DNA from: Doris montereyensis
Taxonomy: Eukaryota; Mollusca; Gastropoda; Nudibranchia; Dorididae
DNA length: 64,000 bases
Direction of reading: 5' to 3'
Assembly (NCBI GenBank): GCA_037039925.1
Contig: JAXRKP010000860.1
Coordinates: forward strand, 121,001 to 185,000
Position 1 is the first letter of the stretch. Each line of letters starts with the position of its first letter. Shown one piece after another: positions 36,901 through 46,060 of the stretch. The translations under genes and the position numbers were made by a program. Below the pieces are notes generated by a model that was given only the letters and a program-made list of their open reading frames with translations, was not told the DNA's origin and ran no database searches.

Positions 36901-38067
36901 TGGATCGACACTTAGTCTCATCAGAGACGGATGATAAACAGGAGGCCCCGTGTGCAGATCACAACACACTGTGCAAGTTGAAGATCCCGTGGCTGTTTAC
37001 ACGGTGGTTCGGGCAAAATTAGAAAAAAGATCCTGTGACAATATTGAAAAACCCAGAGATCACCTTAGTTGTGGATGTGGGTAAATGAAATAAAAAATAA
37101 AACAAAAACATAATGACATTGCCTTTTCTTCATTGCTTTTCCAGGGTGAAAAGGATTCAGAGACAATCCAGCACGCGGCCAGCAGCATAGCGGACTCTGC
37201 CTACCAGCTTTCCCTGGACCCGGACTACATGTCCCCGTTCGCTCTCTCTGCCAGTGACATTGGCATTGACCTGACAGGTGAATAGTGCTCAGCACATGAT
37301 GCTCTTTGAAATGTGTACCTGTTGTTAGAGCTTGGTCTCTCGGCAAATGTAATGGAAATTCACTCCTTATCTCTGTTTACCGCCTTTTTGTCATGATCAG
37401 ATTCACGTTTACGATTGTAGTAAAATCACGCTGTTTACGGCGATAGTTGTCGTGCTCCGTTGTACATGGGAAAAGTAGGAGTTTGGATTTACTGTCTCTT
37501 TCTAATTGATGTGCTGTGTTACCGTTTCGTGAAAAAAATCTTACCTTTCTTGTCTTACATTGCCTTTTGCAATTATAAAAAAAAAAAAAGTTCCTTCAAG
37601 GCCCTTCAGGCCTATAGAGCAGGAGCTTATCCCAGTTTCTATAGCGTGAAGCGGAAAGGGGACAATAACCACCTCCTGGCCAGGATGCTAGTCTAGCGCA
37701 GGTTTTTACTCCTAGCTAGTGCTTGTACTCATTTGCACCTGGGTAGAGTGGGGGAAATGTGTGTTACATGTCTTTCCCAAGGAATGGCAACATCGGACCT
37801 GGCTTTGCTAGGATTCGAACTCAGGACCTCATGATCCCCAGTCCTGCAGCCCTAACTGCTCGGCCACAGACGCCACACCCTTTTGCTATTAGTGGAAGTA
37901 AATCTCTTTCTTTTGAGTGAATTTTTTACATAGTTTGAGCCAGATTGTGGCCGCATTTCCAATACCTGAGAGTCCAACTTAATTTTTTGTTTTCCTCAGG
38001 TGGTAAACTGGATGACATCACTTGCATTGTTGCCAGAGTGACACATCAATCCGACATCTTCCTGTGA
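27308..38067 (+). CDS. PPTC7: PPTC7, mitochondrial PP2C-type phosphatase (whole gene, 6 exons)
   Basis: Homologue of the PP2C/PPM phosphatase PPTC7 (yeast Ptc7). In the family this is a mitochondrial Ser/Thr phosphatase linked to coenzyme Q synthesis, import-machinery dephosphorylation and mitophagy control. Exons are 27308-27539, 30308-30487, 31492-31690, 32868-32989, 37145-37277 and 38000-38067. An in-frame TGA at 27293 precedes the start ATG. The N-terminus [15 protein letters not shown] is a basic amphipathic leader, like human MFSVLSYGRLVARAV. PP2C motifs in order: GDD (62-64), ADGVGGW (80-86), ANLGDSGF (157-164), ATDGLFDN and [14 protein letters not shown] near the C-terminus. Exon 4 needs two added bases to stay in frame. 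With them the product is about 311 aa; human is 304. SINEs occupy introns 4 and 5, a 2.1-kb DNA element occupies intron 4, and RAD9 follows tail to tail. Confidence 0.93.
28629..28866. mobile_element. MITE-like element, family B
   Basis: 238 bp in PPTC7 intron 1, bounded by inverted ends GATGTCCCGTCTGACCCAGG and, reversed, GATGTCCTGTTTGACCCAG. It shares its left 60 bp with 11538-11893. A solo end occurs at about 27771. No ORF. Confidence 0.6.
28722..29030. repeat. Inverted-repeat hairpin in PPTC7 intron 1
   Basis: Left arm 28722-28815 and right arm about 28933-29030 are inverted copies. Shared blocks are ATTAATACTCAATAAAATA, TAACACTATTTG and CCCCTCTGAATAAAA/CCCCCTGAATAAAA. It overlaps the right part of the 28629 element, so the true boundaries are uncertain. 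Confidence 0.5.
29472..29730 (+). repeat. SINE family 1 copy in PPTC7 intron 1
   Basis: tRNA-Ser/Leu-like head (GGCTGGGTGGTTAGGCTGCC, then GATCCCAGGTTTGAAACCTG), body ACTCGACCCAGGTGCAAAAT and GGGAGTAAAAACTTTCGTCA, and 3' end CTGTAACGACCTTGAAGGAA. Confidence 0.75.
30308..30487 (+). CDS. PPTC7: PPTC7 exon 2
   Basis: Acceptor CTTTCACAG. Encodes [20 protein letters not shown], then [20 protein letters not shown] and [10 protein letters not shown] through PLIG. Holds the ADGVGGW metal-binding motif. Donor is GTAATT, phase 1. Confidence 0.97.
31492..31690 (+). CDS. PPTC7: PPTC7 exon 3
   Basis: Acceptor TTCTGTTTAG. Encodes [20 protein letters not shown], then [31 protein letters not shown] and QWLSD plus two bases. 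The core is nearly identical to human PPTC7. Donor is GTAGGA, phase 2. Confidence 0.97.
32868..32989 (+). CDS. PPTC7: PPTC7 exon 4, with two apparent one-base deletions
   Basis: Acceptor TGTGTGACAG; donor GTAAGT at 32990. Phase 2 from exon 3 gives Ser-Pro-His-Leu-Ala-Gly-Val. The conserved block [20 protein letters not shown] is in the -1 frame. From about 32967 the conserved RQLGALH is again in the -1 frame. Two added bases make the exon 124 nt and join phases 2 and 0 exactly. One loss is explained by TTT read as TT in the Ile-Phe-Arg codons. Assembly error is likelier than gene decay because all other exons are intact. Confidence 0.85.
33232..35359. mobile_element. 2.1-kb terminal-inverted-repeat DNA transposon, non-autonomous
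   Basis: Lies in PPTC7 intron 4. The ends are inverted copies: GGCAGGTTTCACAAAATGG at 33232 and its reverse at 35341-35359. Large parts align, inverted, to 62881-64000, including GGCCGTAAGCAC repeats, TCATGATTTATTATGTT-type blocks and the GACACCTCGGGCG region. There is no long ORF. It carries a GA microsatellite (33876-33962). No clear target-site duplication was seen, so the superfamily is open. Confidence 0.7.
33876..33962. repeat. (GA)n microsatellite
   Basis: AG-rich tract inside the 33232-35359 element. The minus-strand Ser-Leu ORFs here are artefacts. Poly-C runs follow at about 34039 and 34090. Confidence 0.9.
35532..36045. repeat. Minisatellite, 26-bp unit, about 20 copies
   Basis: Head-to-tail units ATCACAACTAAACATGATTA plus CTAAAT or CTAAGT in PPTC7 intron 4. 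Some units are shortened. There are no spacers, so it is not CRISPR-like. Confidence 0.95.
36411..36653 (+). repeat. SINE family 1, best full copy
   Basis: Head TGGCCGAGTGGTTAGGCTGC is a tRNA-Ser/Leu-like A box, and CCCAGTTCGAATCCGC is the B box. The body is CACTCCACCCAGATGAAAAT, then GGAGATGATTATTATCACCT. It ends near a (CA)n at 36655. The 3' half is not tRNA-like, so this is a SINE, not a tRNA gene. Confidence 0.75.
36789..37106 (+). repeat. SINE family 2 copy, about 40 bp upstream of PPTC7 exon 5
   Basis: Head CAGGGAGACTCAGTACTCCA, body GGTAGATGGATCGACACTTA and GTGCAGATCACAACACACTG, 3' end GAGATCACCTTAGTTGTGGA with an A-rich tail. The tail ends close to the acceptor of exon 5. Confidence 0.7.
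37145..37277 (+). CDS. PPTC7: PPTC7 exon 5
   Basis: Acceptor TGCTTTTCCAG. Encodes [20 protein letters not shown], then [20 protein letters not shown] and IDLT plus one base. Matches human ESIQQTARSIAEQAHELAYD..NYMSPFA. Donor is GTGAAT. Confidence 0.95.
37590..37878 (-). repeat. SINE family 1 copy in PPTC7 intron 5
   Basis: Reverse orientation: plus text starts GTTCCTTCAAGGCCCTTCAG and ends GCTCGGCCACAGACGCC. The tRNA-like B box is at about 37813 (GGATTCGAACTC). Confidence 0.75.
38000..38067 (+). CDS. PPTC7: PPTC7 exon 6 with stop
   Basis: Acceptor TTTTCCTCAG. Encodes [20 protein letters not shown] then FL and stop TGA (38065-38067). The DDIT motif supplies a C-terminal metal ligand of PP2C enzymes. 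Confidence 0.96.
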
Positions 38068-41000
38068 TAGACAACTGCAATGACATGCTTCATTGCTCTG
38101 TTCCCATTCAGTGCATTAATAGTTGAGAGATGTAACAGTGAGTGGGTGAGCTCAAGTGTAGTTGAGTTTGAATGAGAAAAAACGAGAGAGAGAGAGAGGA
38201 CTCGTCTTTACGCCTCTCTGCCCATTCCAAACTTGATAGAAGACATTCTTCGGATGACTTACTATCTTCAGCCTTTCATTAAACATGAAGGTGCAGCGGG
38301 AATCGTGCCGTGCTCTGTACAGGAAATGATCTCGTGTAATAAATAATATGTAAACATGTAAAATAGTTAACATTTGTACATATAGATAAAATCATCTATC
38401 CAGACCGCAGTAGATTTTACTTTCTCTTTCATGCTGCCACTCGAGAAGTTGTTGTAGGATCCCCTTCCCCAGCTACAGAGTTAGTGCAGGATTCTGCCCC
38501 AGCTATAGAGTTAGTGCAGGATTCCTGCTCAGCTACAGAGTTAGTGCAGGATTCCTGTCTCAGCTACAGAGTTCGTGCAGGATTCCTGCCACAGTGCAAG
38601 TGCGGGATTCCCTGCCACAATACAGCGTTAGTGTGGGATTCCCCTGCCCAGCCATAGTTTTTAGCATGCGGTTCCCTGCCACAGATGCCACAGAGTTAGT
38701 GCAGGATTTCCTGCCACAGAGTTAGTGCAGGATTTCCTGCCACAGAGTTAGTGCAGTATTTCTGCCACAGAGTTAGTGCAGGATTTCCTGCCACAGAGTT
38801 AGTGCAGGATTTCCTGCCACAGAGTTAGTGCGGGATTCACTTGCCTAAGCCATATTGGTAGTGTCGAGACCAGGTCTAAAACACTCAGCAGCAGCATGAG
38901 AGTAAATGCTCATTTGGAGTCTAGGAGTGGGTGCAGATGTAAGAAAATGAAGTTGTATCCAAGTGTGACATTCAAAGACACTTAATCACTATGTAAGTAA
39001 GATATAATTATAATACATCGTCATTTGTTTTGGATTTTTGTTTCGATAGTTTTGGTTTTATTTTGTGCCACACTATTGCCTTGTCCAATACGTGTACATG
39101 TGTAAATATTCAGCTCAATGCATTTTGGCTCCTTTGTGTGCGTGTAGACAGCAGTCCTGTTGTTTCCATCTTGCCCACCATGGAGTTGTATCAATGCCAG
39201 GTACATTGTAAGACTCGACAAGAACTGTCACTGGTAAATTGTAAAGTGCAGCTTCCTGTCTGACGTCAATGTTGAAGTGTATTTGGACTTAGATATATAG
39301 AGAAACTGTTAGAATATAGATATGGTGACGATTTTTTGTTTGTTCTTGTTTTGTTTTTAAATGTCCCCTATTTATTTCTATTTCAGATTTCTTTCAGATA
39401 TTATATGTTACGATAATGATATTACTGGGACATTATCCCACTTGAGGTGAAAAAAAAAATACGACATCAACTTCTTTCCTCTTTTATCCTTTTCAAAATG
39501 TCTTCTATTTCAAACATTGGAAACTGTTGTTTGTCTTGAAACTTTACATATCAGGTTACAATTGAGGGGGATGTTTCCATTAAGAATATCTTAATGAAAT
39601 GTAAATGGAAAAAAAAGAGTGATCTTATCATCTGAAATTGTGGCTTTTCTTCAGTCTGCATTCCGAGATCAAATAAAAAATGATTGAGTACGGTGTATAA
39701 ATTGTGCATATTAGCGGAGAGAGGGGCTTATTTAAGAAGAAAAAAATCTTCTTGAAGCTAAAACTGAAATGAAACTTTGCGCCTAGAAGCTTTGGCATTA
39801 GGCGTTATTTATAAATAAACTTTTTTTTATTATTTTTATGTGATAATGCTCATGTCAGTCAGGTATCGATGTGGCCAAAGTTCCCCATCGTGTCGATCAC
39901 TTTTAAATGAATTGATTTCAAGGTCATGAGACTGAGAGAGTGTTTTGTTTAAATCATCTCCTTTGTCATGATTCTTACTCTTTAATGATCAATATGAATT
40001 CTGGAAGATAAAACTAAAAAAGATATACACAGCTGCCAAGCGGCACATGAAAAAGATATGTAGTTAACTCTTCTTTGTTGGCTTTGAGTCCGTAAGTGTA
40101 TTTTCCTTGAAAAGTATGTATGTTATGAGGGGCCGACTGTATTTCATAAAGAAATCCTTAATGAACTGTAGAGACTCAGGAGAGATTGAGATGAAAGTCT
40201 GGAGGCGTCATTCTGCGTTCGCATTTATAAATACTAGTTGCATTTGCCAGAGAGGCCAGCAATCGGCAATTTTTTGTGTAATTAGCCTTAATTTCAAGTT
40301 AAATTGTCAATGTTTTTCTGGGATATCATGGGCTGCCATGCAAGTTAAAACTAGTTTGCATGATCAGAGTGTTTTTAAAAATTTGGAAGTGTTGTTAGCA
40401 GCTATGGATATAAGTGACAACACTGAGAAAGAGTTAGGCAAGAGTATAACTGTGAAATATATTATTATAAATTGAGAATACAACTAGGATTTAGTGAGTC
40501 AGTGGCCTTGACATTAAACTGACGGCCAATACTGTTACTGCTACCAAGCCCGCTGGAATGCAATTTTTTTATTGAAAGATGTCAATCATGTTTTCAAAGA
40601 GTGGGCACCGGTATATCTTTTTAGTTATACTGTAGTGAATGATTTAAACAATGATATTTGCACTACCATTACCAGTGTCCTAACTACTGGAAAACATTAA
40701 GATATCGTCTGTGAAAATGTCCTAACATAATTTTTCAGAAAAAAAATAATATTAGAATAGATCATTGAATAGGGCTGCGAACAAGTAAGTCATATTCTTT
40801 GACTTACGAGGCTAGTTTACAAGGCGGAAAGAAAAACGAAAATTTGTGGTTGGATCATGGGGCCTCCAATATTTATAAAAACAGGAAAGAAGCGTGCATT
40901 TGATTATTTCATTAACATTAACAAATCTCTTTTCCCATATATCGTGGACTTAACGCGTTTAGACAGTTTCACTGACGATATGCAAACCATGTCACTGATC

Positions 41001-41420
41001 TGATCACCGTATATTGTGTAAGAAATCTATACCTTTCCTACTCCACGTTTCCATATTTTTTGGATAAAGAGACCGACCTAACTTTGCTGTGTCGTAAAGC
41101 TACCTACCTTATTTGTACATTAATTTTAAGATTTTTGGAGCTTCATATAATTCTTGTGATAAAGCAATAACTTAAACGTGAGAGAAAAGAATGGTTTTGA
41201 AAGATATTTTTGTAAGCTAAAAGTTATGATTGGTGTAGTTTTCCTTTGGAAATATGCACCAGTATGCTATTTATCACTTTTTCTCTTTTTGTATATATAT
41301 TTCTTTTTTGTTTTGAATCAAACCAAGCACAGATCTTAAATCATTGTTTGGGCAGAGACCACAGCTGTCAATATTTTTTATCATTATGGAAATAAAATGC
41401 ATAATTGCCTAATGTCACAA
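38068..41420 (+). other. PPTC7: Probable long PPTC7 3' UTR
   Basis: Non-coding tract after the stop. Candidate poly(A) signals include AATAAA at about 39813 and at 41391-41396. It contains a minisatellite at 38458-38840 and a dispersed-repeat copy around 40024-40230. The extent is inferred and would need transcript data. Confidence 0.4.
38458..38840. repeat. Minisatellite, about 26-30-bp unit
   Basis: Tandem units of AGAGTTAGTGCAGGATTCC plus TGCCACAG or CAGCTAC, about 14 degenerate copies, in the presumed PPTC7 3' UTR. Confidence 0.9.
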
Positions 41421-41467
41421 AATGCCGACTTTGTATTGACTTTGTCCCCACATGTGATCGTCAGAAT

Positions 41468-41770
41468 CTGTGAATGCTAACTAGCAGTTTGCTTGTGAAT
41501 GCTAACTAGCAGTTTGCTTTTGAATGCTAACCTAGCAGCAGTTTGCTTGTGAATGCTAACTAGCAGTTTGCTTGTGAATGCTAACTAGCAGTTTGCGTAT
41601 CTATGAATGTTGACTAGCAGTTTTTGTGAATGCTAACTAGCAGTTTGCTTGTGAATGCTAACTAGCAGTTTGCTTGTGAATGCTAACTAGCAGTTTGCTT
41701 TTGAATGCTAACTAGCAGTTTGCTTGTGAATGCTAACTAGCAGTTTGCTTGTGAATGCTAACTAAGGTTT
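41468..41770. repeat. Minisatellite, 26-bp unit, about 11 copies
   Basis: Unit TGTGAATGCTAACTAGCAGT plus TTGCT, just after the last candidate PPTC7 poly(A) signal. Confidence 0.95.
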
Positions 41771-42132
41771 TGCTTACAAGTTCCCACCAGTACTTGTTGA
41801 CAATTTCCATCATAAACTTTTTTCTTGCTTGAGAACCAGTGACAATATTTCAATCTTTGGGTTGTCTTTTCAGTCTAGAATCAGTGCCTTTCAAACTATT
41901 TGGTGTGGCATACCGGCAGTTTTATCTTTCTTTCAATGTGCCATGGATGGGTGAGTGAAACAAGAAAAGTAATAAAAAAAACCCCCGGCCATAAACTTGA
42001 TTGCCACGTACCGGCAGGTGATGGCTTGCATACCACTTCCACAGTTTGAGTAGCACTGGTCTAGAGAACTCCCACCTAGGTTACAATGAGCTGAAAAGTA
42101 TGTACACATATGTGTTAATTTATGTCACATGA

Positions 42133-42440
42133 CTGGAGACTCAGTGGGCCAGATAAGGTAGCATCTCCTCTCAACCAAAAGGTCATGGCCTCGTGTTTGA
42201 CAGTGACAGGTTGAAAAAATATTCACGTTTTTTTTTTTTTGGAGTAAAAGTAAAACTAAAACCCCCCCCCCCCCCTGGTCCAGGTAGGTGGAGTGACATT
42301 TACTACCCCATCAGAGACAGAGGGTATAAATTAAAGGAGGTCCTGTGTGCAGATGACAGCAATGCATGTTTAAGATCTCTCAGCTGTCTGGGCAAAATCA
42401 GCGTAGGTGTGGATGTGGGTAAAATCAAGTCAAAGTAAAT
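42133..42440 (+). repeat. SINE family 2 copy
   Basis: Head ACTGGAGACTCAGTGGGCC, internal T- and C-runs, body GTCCAGGTAGGTGGAGTGAC and GTCCTGTGTGCAGATGACAG, and end GTAGGTGTGGATGTGGGTAA. Confidence 0.65.
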
Positions 42441-42869
42441 AAACAACACGTGTGTTCCACATGAATGAAATCTGCCATGCCATGTGCCACAATATTGGCA
42501 GTTATCAGTGACACTGAAAGAGTTGTCTAAGATGCCTCAGTGGTCACTTGAGGAGAAGTGGGAGGAACAGGTTTAGAGTAACAGTAACACTAAAAGTTTC
42601 TGATGTCAGAAGGATGAGGGGGAGGAGGAGAAGAAAGAAAGAAGAAGAAGAAAAGGAAGTTATTTTGTCTCCATCGGACCCTTATTACTATTATTAGTAA
42701 TACTAGTGTTGCTTCTTTCCTTGTTTTTACTTTCGTTATATATTAATATTATTTGCTGTACAAGTGTGTCTGGTCTACGTATATATGGAAAATGGAAATT
42801 TATATGACATACTATATATATTACAATGTAATAAATATATTACAAGACTAAGAAAATGACTGCAATATT

Positions 42870-42943
42870 GCACTAGCCTGGACACCAGAGGGAAGACTAA
42901 AAACAAGAAGATGGAGAACAGCCTGGAGAAAAGGAAAGAATAA
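42870..42943 (+). pseudogene. LINE 3' end fragment (reverse transcriptase C-terminus)
   Basis: Translates as ALAWTPEGRLKTRRWRTAWR followed by KGKN. The A-L-x-W-T-P-E-G-R motif with a basic tail is typical of the C-terminal end of animal non-LTR retrotransposon polyproteins. Only this short tail remains. Confidence 0.6.
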
Positions 42944-43489
42944 TTTAAAAATCTCAGTGGATGAGAAACAAAACTAATGAAAAATATGAAAATGAGAAAT
43001 TTTCAACATTGGCTTTTAATTTTCTTTTTTTACAATAATATTTTAACATCCCCATTTCATACAATTTTAAAAAAGTTTAAAAGGAATACATTACAATTTG
43101 TAAAAGTACAATGCAACAGGATCTCAATCACAAACATAGTCATTGTAGGAATGTATTGCTACAATCATGTTAACAATAACATACATATTATATATGTTTA
43201 CAAATGACAATATTTGAGGAATACTTATGCTCAAATGTACAAATGACATTTATAACTGTACAAACACACTCACCGATACACACACACACATACATACATG
43301 GTTTTTACAACCAAGACAAGGACATACGTAACTGTTAACTATGTATCATCGTAGTATAACAATTGACATAAGTTTGGCATGACTAATTAAACCTAATAAG
43401 GTGTGGGGAAGTGGGTGGTTGGTGGGCACAGCTGGTGTGGGTCCCCTACTTCTCTTTCCTTTCACTTCTCTTTGTTTTTCTCTTAATTT

Positions 43490-43550
43490 ATTCCGAGATC
43501 AGCACATATGGTGGATGGGGTAAATTTCAATTAAACAAAGAAACAAACCA
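43490..43550. repeat. Dispersed GATCACC..GGTGG palindrome motif copy
   Basis: Reads TTCCGAGATCAGCACATATG then GTGGATGGGGTAAATTTCAA. Same motif as 18485-18550. Confidence 0.55.
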
Positions 43551-43879
43551 ATATGTTGGCAGAAAGTGTAATTGTATTGTACAATATCAATCTGAAAGGT
43601 AGGAAGTTGGTAAAATTGAATACAAAAGATATCTACCAAGGTTGTATGAAGTCAGCCATGGTTGAAAAAGTATGAAATTGTCTTAAACTACATGTCATTC
43701 CTCAGAGAGAGAGAGAGAGAGAGAGAAACTTGTCTCACTTTTGCACTATGCTTCCTTGTGACCTGACCAAACATATTACAGTGGGAGCTGCATCCACTGA
43801 GATCGCACTCAACAAAATTTGGGCTGCAACAAGGCCAATAGATATCCCCCTTCATTCTCTTTGTAATTCCTTTTTATTG

Positions 43880-44010
43880 AAGTGACATCTGCATCAAAAC
43901 CCACAAAGCATAAATGCCTTTTGTTTGAACTAAACAAAAAAATCGATGCTGTTGAAATGAGAAAGAAATCAAAGGCAGAGAGATGTCGTGAATATGGCCA
44001 AGCATTCTCT
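43880..44010 (+). pseudogene. Possible pogo/Tigger-like transposase N-terminal fragment
   Basis: Plus frame gives KHKCLLFELNKKIDAVEMRK then KSKAERCREYGQAFS. The spacing of basic start, LNKKI, KSKAE and CREYG resembles the CENP-B/pogo N-terminal helix-turn-helix. The frame continues with KDKIREAIEQGSHK and then runs into T-rich sequence. It is short and partial, and the family call is tentative. Confidence 0.3.
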
Positions 44011-44829
44011 CGACATTTTTTGAAAGATAAAATTCGAGAGGCAATCGAACAAGGCTCACACAAACAGAAGTGGGCTTTTTTTAGTTTGTTTGTGTTTGTT
44101 TGTTTTGTTTTAAGTTCCCTGCCGACTTCACATTTAACGAAAGATCTCATGTAATGAGATCTTAGCGTCACTCTTGACAACCTTGATGAATCCGTCACCC
44201 ACTCTATTCGTTACTAGCTACAGCACTCATATCATGAGGAGAACAGCTCATTTATTATTTGGCTGACACGTTGCCCCTAATAATAATAATAATAATAATC
44301 ATTGACTGTGACCATGTTGGACATTTTGGAAATAGAACGGGTCAGTCATCACAGTCAGAGTCTGGTGCTAGCAAATCACGTTCTCCTGGGAGACGGTCTA
44401 CTCGATTGGGTGCTGGATTGCGTTCCAAAAAACAGAGATCGAAACTGAAAATATAAAATAAAAATAAAATTAGACGATTGTTTGATTCATTGAAACTTAC
44501 TCCGTCCACCATATGCAGCGATCTCAGGGTGAATTAAGAAGAGCAAAGATGAAAGATAAGTGAAAGGAGGAAAGAAGGAATGCTTATCAGCAAAAAAGGA
44601 GAGAAATATGACTGGACAATATGACTGGACAATGACATTTCAAACTTGGAAGAGAAAGAAGATGATGATGTGCATTTCTATTAGCACCCATCCCCGAGAT
44701 CCCAACAGTAAAGGGGTATTGTGTCTACGTTTAGAATCCTTCATCATCAGTCAACTCCTGACTCAACCCCCAAAAATGTACATATATATATATATTTCAA
44801 TACCGTAATGAAGAGCATTAATACTCATA

Positions 44830-44972
44830 TCAAGACTGCGACTAATAATAATGACAACAGCAATAACAACAATAATAATGATATTAATGATGACAACACA
44901 ATAAAAAAACCTGGTAAATATAATAATAATTATAGTAACAATAATACTACTACTAATAATAATGACAGTGGA

Positions 44973-45012
<40 letters not shown>

Positions 45013-45052
45013 CTAATAATAGTAATAATAATAATAATGTACACTATAATTA
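44830..45052. repeat. (AAT/AAC)n-rich microsatellite
   Basis: Degenerate AAT, AAC and GAT trinucleotides giving Asn-rich ORFs on the plus strand. A shorter AAT run lies at about 44280-44300. Confidence 0.85.
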
Positions 45053-45617
45053 ATTCAGCTTTGGCAAAAATTCAATATGCTTTAAGCAGAAACTGTATCA
45101 TATCAAAAAGTGAAACTTGGCATAAGTGTAAATAATTCTGCAATTTTGAATGTGTTGATTTTCATTTCCCCTAAAATTGATAGGTTTTAAAATTAATTAC
45201 TCAAAACGTTTTTTATTCATCCCCTAGTAAAATAGATAAATTATTTCGGGTAAAACTGATCTTTAACATGTCTAGTGTCTTCGAATAAATTAATTGCACA
45301 TTGTCCACAACTGGCTATACTCATAGCTGCCACCATTTTCAAAATCGAAAAACTGCCACCATTTTTCGAAAAAACTGGAGCTAAATGGGACAACTGATTC
45401 TAACTTGCAAGACAGCCCATTTTATTCCAGAAAACATGGAAATTCAACTTTCAGATGAATCGTCCCTCTGGTGAAAACGGTATTTTTTGTGAATCTTTCA
45501 GACTTCCATTTCTTGAGTCTAGGTTTGTGTTAACTCTCAATTTACTTTTCAAGGTAAATAAAGACGTCGAAAAAATATACTAAATGTTTACATACTTGTT
45601 GGTAGTTGTAGTTCCAA

Positions 45618-45830
45618 TGGTGATCTCAGGGCTTTTGTCTGTTCTGTAAACAGCCAATGTGACAGAGTGTTGTGATTTATCGTCCGTCTCCGATGGGATT
45701 AGGTGTCGATCCACCTACCTGGGACCAAGGGTAGATTTTGGAAAAAAATTGAGAAAATTGTTCAACCGTTTTGCGGGGTTCAAACCTATGGTCTTTGGGT
45801 GAGAGGCCGACACGTTGCCTCTGGACTACC
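45618..45830 (-). repeat. SINE family 2 copy
   Basis: Plus text GGTGATCTCAGGGCTTTTGT starts the inverted 3' end. GTTGTGATTTATCGTCCGTC and GGTGTCGATCCACCTACCTG are the body, and GGTTCAAACCTATGGTC to TGCCTCTGGACTACC is the tRNA-like head. Confidence 0.75.
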
Positions 45831-45943
45831 CCCCTCCCCCTCCCCCAGAAGTATGGATCTCTAGAGCTCTACTGGCACTTGTCCAGTTTCAAATCTGTCT
45901 GGGTGTTTGAACGCCAGCCATCTCTTTGCATACTCATGCTTAC

Positions 45944-46060
45944 CTTCTTGCTGGGTGGAGTTCCGTTTATCTTCTCCTCGTCATCCTCCGAGTCGACAGC
46001 CTCCTCATCCTCATCCAAGCTTGCCATGCTCTTTGCCAAAGGCACAATGTTTGAGGTGGT
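45944..46060 (-). CDS. RAD9: RAD9 exon encoding the acidic tail
   Basis: Acceptor GTATTTTTAG (minus); donor GTAAGC. 39 codons, phase 0 at both ends: TTSNIVPLAKSMASLDEDEE, then AVDSEDDEEKINGTPPSKK. The GTPPSKK end matches human RAD9A GTPPPKKF. The Ser/acidic stretch suits the phosphorylated C-terminal tail. Confidence 0.88.

Noticed and set aside
44259..44456. 65-aa ORF with a Ser/Arg-rich end (SRSPGRRSTRLGAGLRSKKQ)
   Set aside because: Looks mildly protein-like but starts in an AAT repeat and has no recognised domain or splice context. It may be a transposon remnant.
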